From NCBI GenBank assembly GCA_947168785.1, contig CAMVNL010000075.1:1-8453 (forward strand): DNA of 8,453 nt, written 5' to 3'. The notes beneath the pieces were generated by a model. That model was not told the DNA's origin, made no database searches, and was given only the letters and a program-made list of their open reading frames with translations. A program made the translations under genes and the position numbers. The stretch comes from an uncultured Clostridia bacterium. GTDB taxonomy: Bacteria; Bacillota; Clostridia; Oscillospirales; Acutalibacteraceae. Below, piece by piece: positions 1 through 6,351 of this stretch; position 1 is the stretch's first letter, and each line of letters starts with the position of its first letter.

Positions 1-54
1 GAGGAATACGGCACGGATATGGCCGACGTCCTCAGCACCGACGTGATCATCTGA
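1..54 (+). CDS. 3' end of a plus-strand gene (17 codons, product unknown)
   Basis: Frame 1 is open from the window edge and reads EEYGTDMADVLSTDVII followed by TGA at 52-54. A terminator-like hairpin starts 20 bases after the stop, which supports a real gene ending here. It converges on the minus-strand operon that ends at 183. Seventeen residues are too few to name a family. The acidic tail carries no motif I recognise. Confidence 0.55.
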   Translation, partial: EEYGTDMADVLSTDVII

Positions 55-74
55 TTCCCTGATACACACAGACA

Positions 75-118
75 AAACAAGGATCCCCGACGATTTCGGA
101 GATCCTTGTTTCGTTTTT
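75..118. terminator. Probable bidirectional intrinsic terminator between convergent genes
   Basis: AAACAAGGATC (75-85) pairs perfectly with GATCCTTGTTT (101-111). A C:A mismatch (86/100) and a CCGA/TCGG inner stem (87-90, 96-99) extend the hairpin around a 5-base loop. On the plus strand it runs into TTTCGTTTTT. On the minus strand it runs into TTGTTTTGTC. It sits 20 bases past the plus-strand stop and about 65 bases past the minus-strand stop at 183, so it can serve both genes. A smaller hairpin (CGGCG 136-140 / CGCCG 146-150) followed by a T-rich stretch lies next to it. The rest of the gap 55-182 holds nothing else I can support. Confidence 0.8.
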
Positions 119-182
119 GCGATATAACGCACCGACGGCGGGCAACGCCGGTTGTTCTTTGTTTCGCGGTCGTCCGCTTCTG

Positions 183-1388
183 TCATCCGCCCAGCCGTTC
201 CGCGATGGAGGTATCCGTCAGCAGCGTGTTGGCGTTATACAGCCACAGCATATCCGTGACGGTCTCCCGTTCCATCAGCTGGTCAAAATTGCCCCGATAG
301 TAACGGGGATCCACCATGATGACCGTTTTGAAATAGGGCAGCAGCATCGGCACCAGGCAGTTGGCGTAGGAGTCCTTCACGATCAGCAGCTCCCGTTCGG
401 AGTCGGCGTCGGTTTCAATGCGGATCTGGGCGAAGTTGCCCCCGAAGAACACCTCATACCGGTTTTTCTGCGACAGCTTCGACTGGTCGAACACGGAGGG
501 CCGCGTGATCTTTTCGTCGGTATAGTTCACGGTATAATTCAGCTCCGTGCCGGGCACGATCACGCTGATGGTGTCCTGCGCCCGGAAGAACCCTGCCGAA
601 GAGGCCAGTGTGCCCTGAAAGTCGCTGCACACGGGGTAGGAGATATAGCTGCTCCCCCGGGTGTCCAGCCCCATCGTCTCCGCGATCCTGCGGAAGGCCA
701 GCTCCGCGCCGGCCGTGGTCCAGTGGTGGTCCGTGCGGTAATACAGTCTGTCCCGGTGGCCCGCGTCCTTAAAGGCGGCGCACAGGTCCACGGAGGTGAT
801 CTGCGGCAGCGCCTCATAGATTCTTTGGATCTGCGCGGTCTGGTCCTGCCGCGGCGCGTTGTGCGGCAGCAGCTCCGGCAGCACCTCGCAGGCGTTGGGC
901 GCGACGGCGATAAAGGAACGCACGTCCGGATACCGCCGGGATACGCTGTCTATGGCCCCGAGGGTGGCGCTCATCCGCTCCTCCTCGTAGGCGGCGGGTT
1001 TTTCAAACAGAAAGTGCTTTTTTCCGATATAGACGTCGTTGCGTTCCGACTGGCCGCAGAAAATCGCGATATAGGTTCTGGCGCGGACGAGCCTGTCCCG
1101 CAGCGGGAACTGGTCGGAGAAATACGTCTCCGCGTCCTTCATGAATTTGCCGTCGGCCAGCGAAGAAAACGTCAGACGGGGCTTGCCCGCCAGCCAGCGG
1201 TTCTCATTTTCGCTGTAGGCTTTATCCTGCCCCGTCAGCGAGAAAACGCAGCCCAGCAGCAACACCAGCGTAATGACCAACGCGGCGGCGGTCACGCAAA
1301 CACGGTCCGTCGCCTTCTGCTGACGGCGTCGGCGCGCGGCGCGGTCCGACGCTGTTTCGTTGGGTTGTCTTTTGTCTTCGTTCATCAT
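183..1388 (-). CDS. DHHW family protein, AlgX/AlgJ-like SGNH-type O-acyltransferase partner of the MBOAT protein
   Basis: 401 residues. An Arg/Lys-rich N-terminus is followed by one hydrophobic segment (about 31-52), so the body should be anchored and extracytoplasmic. The family signature RTDHHW lies at 218-223. D220 and H222 match the Asp-x-His pair of the alginate acetylation proteins AlgX and AlgJ. S340 in KDSYAN (338-343) fits the Ser nucleophile that completes the triad. YFSDQFPLRD (89-98) is also typical of the family. By analogy it receives an acyl group from the adjacent MBOAT protein and passes it to a surface or exported glycan; the acceptor is not known. Its ATG overlaps the MBOAT stop by one base (TAATG) and I see no clear Shine-Dalgarno, so translation is probably coupled. 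A second ATG directly follows, so the start could be one codon later. Family call firm, acceptor unknown. Confidence 0.9.
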   Translation of the reverse strand: MMNEDKRQPNETASDRAARRRRQQKATDRVCVTAAALVITLVLLLGCVFSLTGQDKAYSENENRWLAGKPRLTFSSLADGKFMKDAETYFSDQFPLRDRLVRARTYIAIFCGQSERNDVYIGKKHFLFEKPAAYEEERMSATLGAIDSVSRRYPDVRSFIAVAPNACEVLPELLPHNAPRQDQTAQIQRIYEALPQITSVDLCAAFKDAGHRDRLYYRTDHHWTTAGAELAFRRIAETMGLDTRGSSYISYPVCSDFQGTLASSAGFFRAQDTISVIVPGTELNYTVNYTDEKITRPSVFDQSKLSQKNRYEVFFGGNFAQIRIETDADSERELLIVKDSYANCLVPMLLPYFKTVIMVDPRYYRGNFDQLMERETVTDMLWLYNANTLLTDTSIAERLGG

Positions 1389-2803
1389 TAAAACCGGAAA
1401 TACAGAAACGGGTTATAGGTTTCGCTGATCATAAAGATCACGCACAGAATCAGCAGCAACGGCAGCGCAACGATTTTCGCGCGGCTGACGACGCGGGGGG
1501 AGAGCCTTGACAGGGGCTTTTTCCACAACGTCGTCGCGGCCAGCGCGCCGCAGAGCATCACGGGCAGATTGGTGGTGAACAGATACCTTGCGCTGGCGTC
1601 AAGCAGGCCGTGGAAGCCGCACATGGAACCGAGGTAGGAGACCGCCTCGGTGAGGGTCGGCGCGGAAAACAGCACCCAGCCGACGGCCACCGCCAGCAGC
1701 GTCAGCGCGTGGGCGGCGGGGCGGGGCAGCTTTTTCAGCGCGTTGCCCAGCAGGTATTTTTCCGCCGTCAGCAGCACGCCGTAGTAAACGCCCCACAGGA
1801 TGAAGTTCCACGCGGCGCCGTGCCAAAGGCCCGTCAGCAGCCATACCACCATCAGGTTGCGCACGTTCATAAGCTTGCTGCAGCGGTTGCCGCCCAGGGG
1901 GATATACACGTATTCCTTGAACCAGGTGGAAAGGGAGATGTGCCATCTGCGCCAGAAATCGGTGACGTTCTGCGCCATATAGGGATAGTTGAAGTTTTCG
2001 TTGAACCGGAAGCCGAACATGCCGCCGAGGCCGATGGCCATGTCGGAATAGCCGCTGAAGTCGAAGTAGATCTGCAGGGTGTAGCAGGCGATGCCCGTCC
2101 ACGCCCCCAGCAGGCCGGTGGCGGCGGCGCCCTGCGCCTGAACCGTGCTGTAGACCGCCCCCAGGGTGTTGGCCAGCAGCAGCTTTTTGGCAAGGCCCAC
2201 GGTGAACCGGGTCAGCCCGCGGGAATAGCGGTAGAGGCTTTCTTTCCGGTGGGCCAGCTGCTGTTCCACGTCGCGGTATTTGACGATGGGGCCGGCGATC
2301 AGCTGGGGGAAAAGGGTCACGTACAGGGCAAAGGACAGCAGATCCTTCTGCACCCGGATCCGGTCGTGATAGAGGTCGATGACGTAGGACAGGATCTGGA
2401 AGGTGTAAAAGGAGATGCCGATGGGCAGCGGCAGCGGGAAGCGGCGGAGATTCAGGTGGAACCAGGCGTTGAGGTTCTCCGTCAGGAAGCCGAAATATTT
2501 GAAAAAGCCCAGCAGGGCAAGGTTGAAGACGACGGCGAAGATAAAGGCGGTTTTTGCCCGTCGGGCGTTCCCCGCCTGTCTGGCAAGGTCGATATCCCTT
2601 CCGATAAAGTAGTTGAACAGAATGCTGATCACCATCAGCACGATATAGACGGGCTCGCCCCAGGCATAAAAAACCAGGCTGGCCGCCAGCAGGATCCCGT
2701 TCTTGACGGTCATGCGTCGCGTCAGCGCGTGCCCGATCACGTAATAGGCTGCCGTGACCGCAGGCAAAAAGATAAAGAGAAAAACGGTTGAACTGAAGAC
2801 CAT
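1388..2803 (-). CDS. MBOAT family O-acyltransferase (AlgI/DltB-like)
   Basis: 471 residues, the usual length for AlgI-like membrane-bound O-acyltransferases. The N-terminus MVFSSTVFLFIFLP is the typical opening of this subfamily and fixes the start. Hydrophobic segments run along the whole chain. Conserved blocks are in order: PIGISFYTFQ (127-136), PQLIAGPIV (166-174), YFDFSGYSDMAIG (246-258), FWRRWHISLSTWFKEYVYIPLGG split over 283-305, and LTGLWHGAAWNF (323-334), which holds the catalytic His328. The C-terminus ends in NPFLYFRF, also common in the family. Likely role: move an activated acyl group, probably acetyl, across the membrane for transfer to an exported polysaccharide by the downstream DHHW protein. 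It starts 24 bases after the DUF4358 gene and overlaps the DHHW start by one base. The ribosome binding site is weak (a GGGG about 12 bases upstream). Substrate is inferred from family only. Confidence 0.95.
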   Translation of the reverse strand: MVFSSTVFLFIFLPAVTAAYYVIGHALTRRMTVKNGILLAASLVFYAWGEPVYIVLMVISILFNYFIGRDIDLARQAGNARRAKTAFIFAVVFNLALLGFFKYFGFLTENLNAWFHLNLRRFPLPLPIGISFYTFQILSYVIDLYHDRIRVQKDLLSFALYVTLFPQLIAGPIVKYRDVEQQLAHRKESLYRYSRGLTRFTVGLAKKLLLANTLGAVYSTVQAQGAAATGLLGAWTGIACYTLQIYFDFSGYSDMAIGLGGMFGFRFNENFNYPYMAQNVTDFWRRWHISLSTWFKEYVYIPLGGNRCSKLMNVRNLMVVWLLTGLWHGAAWNFILWGVYYGVLLTAEKYLLGNALKKLPRPAAHALTLLAVAVGWVLFSAPTLTEAVSYLGSMCGFHGLLDASARYLFTTNLPVMLCGALAATTLWKKPLSRLSPRVVSRAKIVALPLLLILCVIFMISETYNPFLYFRF

Positions 2804-2827
2804 GCGTGTGACGACCCCGGAAAAGTG

Positions 2828-3310
2828 TTACAGGTTGTGTTTGAAAATCTCGTACAGCTCGTCGGCGTTTTCCGCGGTGCAGTAGAAGACCGCGTTGCCG
2901 CTGACGGCGATGATGCTGTTTGACAGCAGCGCGTATTGCTTCGGCGCGTATTTCTGGTACAGCGTCCGCTGCTCTTCCACCCGTTTCTCGATGGCCTCGC
3001 GGAATTCCGCCCCGTCGTTTTCGTCCACCAGCTTGACGATCAGCAGCTCGGAAACGTCCATCACGCTTTCATTGGCATAGAAAACAACGCCCTCCGTTTT
3101 GTCGGGGGGGAGGTTGAAGAGCTCCAGCGCGGATTGTTCCGACTCCTTGGTCATAAAATCCGGCGTGATAACAGAAGAAAAAGGCGCGCCGAGCTCGGCG
3201 GCCGTTTTTTGCGTGCCGCCGATATGCGCGCCGATCAGTACGATGATAAAGACGATCAGCACCGCGACGCAAATCAGCTCCGCGGTCCGGTATTTTTTTG
3301 CCGCCGTCAT
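2828..3310 (-). CDS. DUF4358 domain membrane-anchored protein, function unknown
   Basis: 160 residues. A short basic N-terminus is followed by one hydrophobic helix (about 11-30). The remaining 130 residues should face outside. The segment with EGVVFYANESVMDVSELLIVK (split over 73-93), then a helix of charged residues (100-117), Y121-A-P-K-Q and a final NAVFYCTAENADELYEIF block (139-156) follows the pattern I know for DUF4358. That family has no known activity. It lacks a lipobox Cys after the helix, so it is a helix-anchored rather than lipoprotein form. Its ATG overlaps the SGNH stop by four bases (ATGA), with GGAAG about 10 bases upstream as a usable binding site. Small DUF4358 proteins occur next to MBOAT/DHHW pairs in Clostridia as I recall, which suggests an accessory role in glycan acylation; that is inference. 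Confidence 0.8.
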   Translation of the reverse strand: MTAAKKYRTAELICVAVLIVFIIVLIGAHIGGTQKTAAELGAPFSSVITPDFMTKESEQSALELFNLPPDKTEGVVFYANESVMDVSELLIVKLVDENDGAEFREAIEKRVEEQRTLYQKYAPKQYALLSNSIIAVSGNAVFYCTAENADELYEIFKHNL

Positions 3311-4125
3311 TTTTTGTTCACTTCCGAAATGAGATAGGGGAGATATTGTTCCGTATAGAAGGACTTGGTGGGATGGATCCCGTCCCCGTCGTAGTAATCC
3401 TTGTCAAAGGTCTGCCACAGGGCGGTAAAGTCAAGGTAGGTCACGCCCAGGTCCGTTGCCATCTGCCGCAGTTTTTCATTGTAAAAAGAGACGTACCGCA
3501 GATAGGGCTCCGATTCGCAGGCGAAATCCTCCACCGGGAAGATGCTGTCCACGAAAATCACCGTCTGGGGCAGCCGCTGCTGCAGTGTGCGGACAGCTTC
3601 CGCGTACCGGGCGATGAAACCGTCCGCGTTTTCCGGCACGTCCAGCTCGTTTTCGCCGTAGTGCAGGATCAGATAGGCGGGGGCCTGCGCCACGATGGCG
3701 TCGATGGTGTCGGAAAGATAGCCGACGCCTGCGCCGATTTCCGCGATCACCTGGTCCGCGTCCAGAATGTTATACTCCCAAATGGCCTTCACCAGGCTGT
3801 CCCCGGCGATGACGATATCGCCGAAGGCCTTGCGGAAATTGCCGTCCTCGATCACGTGGTGGGGCTGGGTCGGCGCTTGCGTCAGGTCAGACGTTCCCTG
3901 TTCGGTGGGCAGGGCGGTCTGTGGGGCTTCGCTCTGCCGTTCGGCCACGGCAGCCTCCCGGGAAGAGAGGTCCTCCGCCTCCAATGACGTCAGGTACGCG
4001 AGCCCCTGTTCCGGGTCGATCGGCTTTGCTTTTTGCGGAATAAATAAAATAAAAAAGCGAACGGATAAAAATACGATCGCCGCGATAGCTACCAGCAAAA
4101 TGCCGATTTTTATTTTCTTCCCCAT
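3307..4125 (-). CDS. SGNH/GDSL-family hydrolase or acyltransferase, membrane-anchored
   Basis: 272 residues from the ATG at 4125. A basic start (MGKKIK) and one hydrophobic helix (7-29) anchor it. A low-complexity Glu/Gln/Thr/Pro linker (about 38-90) follows, then the SGNH domain. Block I is IVIAGDSL with Ser110. Block II glycines are G131/G133. Block III is HYGENEL (155-161) with Asn159. Block V is DGIHPT (248-253) with Asp248 and His251. Such enzymes cleave or transfer esters on exported glycans. In this operon it could be a second acyltransferase or a deacylase. The frame stays open to 4446, but the longer form would run through the promoter at 4210-4237, and a typical membrane anchor starts at 4125. 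GGGGA lies seven bases upstream of that ATG. First gene of the four-gene operon; its stop overlaps the next start. Confidence 0.88.
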   Translation of the reverse strand: MGKKIKIGILLVAIAAIVFLSVRFFILFIPQKAKPIDPEQGLAYLTSLEAEDLSSREAAVAERQSEAPQTALPTEQGTSDLTQAPTQPHHVIEDGNFRKAFGDIVIAGDSLVKAIWEYNILDADQVIAEIGAGVGYLSDTIDAIVAQAPAYLILHYGENELDVPENADGFIARYAEAVRTLQQRLPQTVIFVDSIFPVEDFACESEPYLRYVSFYNEKLRQMATDLGVTYLDFTALWQTFDKDYYDGDGIHPTKSFYTEQYLPYLISEVNKK

Positions 4126-4156
4126 GAAAACGTCCCCATCCAAGCAGTCACAGAAC

Positions 4157-4194
4157 AAAAAAACGGCCGCCGAAACTGCCCGCGGCGCGGTTTT
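4157..4194 (-). terminator. Terminator-like hairpin in the leader of the acylation operon (possible attenuator)
   Basis: On the minus strand AACCGCGCCG (4192-4183) pairs with CGGCGGCCGTT (4172-4162), with one mismatch and one bulged G. The hairpin is followed by a run of seven T (4163-4157). It lies between the promoter at 4210-4237 and the start codon at 4125. It could therefore stop transcripts early. On the plus strand the hairpin runs into TTTTTA. Whether it is a regulated attenuator or an incidental GC-rich fold cannot be told from sequence alone. Confidence 0.5.
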
Positions 4195-4209
4195 TATCCT
4201 TCTGCTAAA

Positions 4210-4237
4210 ATTATACACCTTGCGACAAAAAAAACAA
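4210..4237 (-). promoter_or_regulatory. Sigma-A-type promoter for the SGNH-DUF4358-MBOAT-DHHW operon
   Basis: On the minus strand a perfect TATAAT (4215-4210) lies 16 bases downstream of TTGTTT (4237-4232), which matches TTGACA at four of six positions. The surroundings are AT-rich in an otherwise GC-rich window. Transcription would start near 4203, leaving a leader of about 78 bases before the ATG at 4125. Confidence 0.6.
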
Positions 4238-4280
4238 GATGGTTCACGCAATTTCATGAAAAAAATTTTTGTGCCAGAAA

Positions 4281-4310
4281 AGAAAAAAGCGGCGTTTCCA
4301 TTCCCGCCGC
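4281..4310 (-). terminator. Intrinsic terminator upstream of the acylation operon promoter
   Basis: On the minus strand GCGGCG (4310-4305) pairs with CGCCGC (4294-4289) across a 10-base loop. It is followed by TTTTTTCTTTTC. It faces the same way as the operon but lies upstream of its promoter. It would insulate the operon from transcripts arriving from the sugar-transporter operon or from an untested RNA made in 4311-4660. Confidence 0.65.
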
Positions 4311-4660
4311 CCGGATCGGTCGGCGAGATCGTGTTTTCTGTGCAAAGGATATCTCGCACGGCCCGACGCCGTTCATACGAATCCCTGATGAAAAGACGAT
4401 ACGCCGGATCATCACGAATAATTGTGTGATTGAGATTCAACAACACGTGCGGTTGTGTGATTTCCGGTAGCGAGGCCCCTTAGTGCCGCTCGTGACGTAA
4501 ACAACTTTTTGGCCAACCGGAAATCGGGGATTGTCAGGAAAAAACGGCTCAGCGGTTTTTTCAGGTTGCTGAATGTATCTTTGGCAAATAGCGGCACTGA
4601 GGTGCCGCGCTGCCGGGGGAATTTTGTTGCTTCGGCAAATCCTCTCTTTTCAATCGTAAA
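4311..4660. other. Structured intergenic region without a convincing gene; inverted repeats
   Basis: No start with a ribosome binding site and no recognisable protein was found here. Several folds are visible: GATTTCCGGT (4459-4468) with ACCGGAAATC (4516-4525), helped by GGCC at 4474-4477 and 4511-4514; a perfect 7-base-pair hairpin GCGGCAC/GTGCCGC (4591-4597, 4602-4608); and AAAAAAC/GTTTTTT (4539-4545, 4555-4561). The element GGCCCCTTAGTGCCGCT (4474-4490) recurs as a near-match on the opposite strand at about 4589-4604. This may be a non-coding RNA, a small non-autonomous repeat element or a decayed sequence. I cannot decide between them. Confidence 0.45.
4422..4461 (+). repeat. Direct repeat TTGTGTGAT, two close copies (a third at 4700-4708)
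   Basis: Exact copies of the 9-mer TTGTGTGAT lie at 4422-4430 and 4453-4461, 31 bases apart (about three helical turns), and again at 4700-4708 just inside the end of the transporter operon. The first two could be paired protein binding sites. No known operator consensus is recognised. Confidence 0.4.
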
Positions 4661-4666
4661 CGTAAA

Positions 4667-4695
4667 GCCCCCGGACGCGGGATGCGTCCGGGGGC
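4667..4695 (-). terminator. Strong hairpin after the sugar transporter gene
   Basis: A perfect 12-base-pair stem, GCCCCCGGACGC (4667-4678) with GCGTCCGGGGGC (4684-4695), closes a 5-base loop 24 bases past the transporter stop codon. On the minus strand it runs into TTTACGTTTACG, a poor T-tract, so it may act mainly as a stable 3' end. Position and stability make it the likely terminator of the second operon. Confidence 0.75.
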
Positions 4696-4719
4696 CGGTT
4701 TGTGTGATAACGGTCACGG

Positions 4720-6333
4720 TCACGTGGTCTCTTCGGAGATGCTGGTGATCAGCTCCTCCAGCGCCTCGTTGGTCTTGTCCTCCTTGGCAAGCAGCGCGCG
4801 GCGCTCGTTCAGGGCGATATACATCTTTTCTCTCTTTTCTCCTACGAGATCATAGAAGAAATAGGGGATGATGTTGACGAAGGTGGAGATGGTGCCGAGG
4901 CCCCGGTACAGGAAGAACACCTTCTGGTAGATGATCTTGCTGCCCTGGGCCCAGGGACGCTGGGGCAGGGTGGTGTCGTAGCCGCTCCACTTGATCATGG
5001 CCAGGCCGAAGGCGGTGCGGATGGGCCGGATCAGCTCACCCAGCAGCTGGGCGAAGATGCCGATGGTGCCGTCGGGGCGCTCGCCGGTCATATACTCCGT
5101 GTAGTCGTTGATCTCTCTGCCCACCTCCGCTTCAAACACGCTGGCGGGGCCGTTGTTGACGGCGTCCACCGTCAGGCAGATGAAGGAGACGATGCAGATG
5201 AACAGGCGCTTATCCACAAAGGGGATGGTCAGCACGCACATGACCACCTTGGTCAGCAGGTCCCACAGCCGCAGGGTGATGATGGCGGAACGGTTGTTCT
5301 TGAATATCTTTTGGAACTTCGGGATAAACGTCAGACTCAAGGGGTTGACGATGTTCTGCCCCAGCTCCACGAAGAAGTTGGAGATGGAGCCGGGCACCTT
5401 GTCGCTGCCGAAGATCTCCAGATGCGTGGTCACGTCCCAGGAATAGCCGCCGCTGTTGATCCACATGGTGGAATAGTTGGCGATGGTGTTGCGCAGCAGG
5501 TACTTGTTCTTGAGCATATAGAACAGGGACTTGGTGAGGGGGGCGGGCTTGGGCTGCAGCATGATGCGCTCCTTGCAGTGGATGGCCATGCTCATGTTGC
5601 CGATGACGCCCACGGACCCGGCGAAGATGGCCACCACAGCGTACATCATGGACATGGAGACGTTGATATAGCCGTGCTCCGTAAAGTCGATGATGGGGGC
5701 GAAGAACATATAGATGATGCCGGCGCCTGTGCCGCCGATGTACTGCTGCAGCAGGCCCACGGCGATACGGTCGCCGGGGTTCACCGTCTGCATGGAGAGC
5801 ATGTGCATCCGTGGGATGCCGTAGATGGTGGAGAAGGTCTCCTGGATGAACAGCATCAGAAAGACGAAGGCGATCTTTTTCGGGTCGTTGGCGTTGGCGG
5901 TGCCGAAGAACAGGCCGCCGCAATACAGGATGACGGTGGAAAGGTAGAAGGGGGCGGCGCCCAGCAGGATGTAGGGGCGGGCCTTGCCCCAGCGGGTACG
6001 GGTGCGGTCATACAGCGCGCCCATCAGCGGGTCGTTCAGGGTGTTGTAGATGCTGATGAGCATATCGATGATGACGATATAGGTCAGGTCGATCTTCAGC
6101 ACCTTCACAAAATACAGCATCCGGTAGTTGTCCAGCGCCGCCATCAGCTTGGTGGCAAGGTCTGAGATGGCGGGGAAGGCCATCTCTTTGGGGCTCAGCA
6201 CGCCGGTGTGGAACATCCGGGTGGCGAGGCCGCTGTATTTGTTCAGCTTTTGCTCGGAGATATTCGCTGCGGAGTTGTCCTCCGCCGAAAACACGCCTTC
6301 CACAAAAGACTTGTTGTTTTTCTCTTCAGCCAT
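4720..6333 (-). CDS. GPH/MelB-type MFS transporter (sugar:cation symporter family)
   Basis: 537 residues with many hydrophobic segments. The family mark is NDPLMGALYDRTRTRWGKAR (100-119), the helix 2-3 loop of glycoside-pentoside-hexuronide:cation symporters. Asp101 matches MelB Asp59. The position of MelB Asp55 is Asn97 here. The protein is longer than the usual 450-480 residues: an acidic, Asn-rich N-terminal tail of about 45 residues precedes the first membrane part, and a charged tail of about 40 residues (from about 497) ends it. It probably imports a glycoside or oligosaccharide; the substrate cannot be read from sequence. AAGGAGGT ten bases before the ATG fixes the start and overlaps the stop codon of the preceding gene, so the two are co-translated. 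Last gene of its operon, followed by a strong hairpin. Family call firm. Confidence 0.9.
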   Translation of the reverse strand: MAEEKNNKSFVEGVFSAEDNSAANISEQKLNKYSGLATRMFHTGVLSPKEMAFPAISDLATKLMAALDNYRMLYFVKVLKIDLTYIVIIDMLISIYNTLNDPLMGALYDRTRTRWGKARPYILLGAAPFYLSTVILYCGGLFFGTANANDPKKIAFVFLMLFIQETFSTIYGIPRMHMLSMQTVNPGDRIAVGLLQQYIGGTGAGIIYMFFAPIIDFTEHGYINVSMSMMYAVVAIFAGSVGVIGNMSMAIHCKERIMLQPKPAPLTKSLFYMLKNKYLLRNTIANYSTMWINSGGYSWDVTTHLEIFGSDKVPGSISNFFVELGQNIVNPLSLTFIPKFQKIFKNNRSAIITLRLWDLLTKVVMCVLTIPFVDKRLFICIVSFICLTVDAVNNGPASVFEAEVGREINDYTEYMTGERPDGTIGIFAQLLGELIRPIRTAFGLAMIKWSGYDTTLPQRPWAQGSKIIYQKVFFLYRGLGTISTFVNIIPYFFYDLVGEKREKMYIALNERRALLAKEDKTNEALEELITSISEETT

Positions 6334-6343
6334 TCTCTGTCAA

Positions 6344-6351
6344 CCTCCTTA
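6344..6351 (-). promoter_or_regulatory. Ribosome binding site of the transporter gene, overlapping the upstream stop codon
   Basis: On the minus strand TAAGGAGG contains both the TAA stop of the Ig-like protein gene (6351-6349) and a full AAGGAGG core (6350-6344), ten bases before the ATG at 6333. Ribosomes ending the first gene sit on the binding site of the second. Confidence 0.85.

Noticed and set aside
117..1391. 424-codon plus-strand open frame opposite the DHHW gene
   Set aside because: It is antisense to a clearly recognised gene. Its product is rich in Val, Gly, His, Gln and Arg with no domain, as expected from the reverse strand of GC-rich coding DNA.
1610..2791. 393-codon plus-strand open frame opposite the MBOAT gene
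   Set aside because: The product is an Asp/Gln/Gly/His-rich string with no motif, while the opposite strand holds all MBOAT blocks in order. Antisense shadow.
4126..4446. N-terminal extension of the SGNH protein to an ATG at 4446
   Set aside because: The extra 107 residues would cross a promoter and two terminator-like hairpins, match nothing, and sit before a typical basic-plus-hydrophobic anchor that starts at 4125.
4311..4660. tRNA, CRISPR or known riboswitch in the intergenic block
   Set aside because: No cloverleaf with a T-arm, no regular repeat-spacer spacing, and no consensus of a riboswitch class I know was found on either strand.
4412..4723. 103-codon minus-strand open frame between the two operons
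   Set aside because: It starts at the transporter stop, has no ribosome binding site, runs through the operon terminator and several hairpins, and its product shows no domain. The DNA is better explained as a structured spacer.
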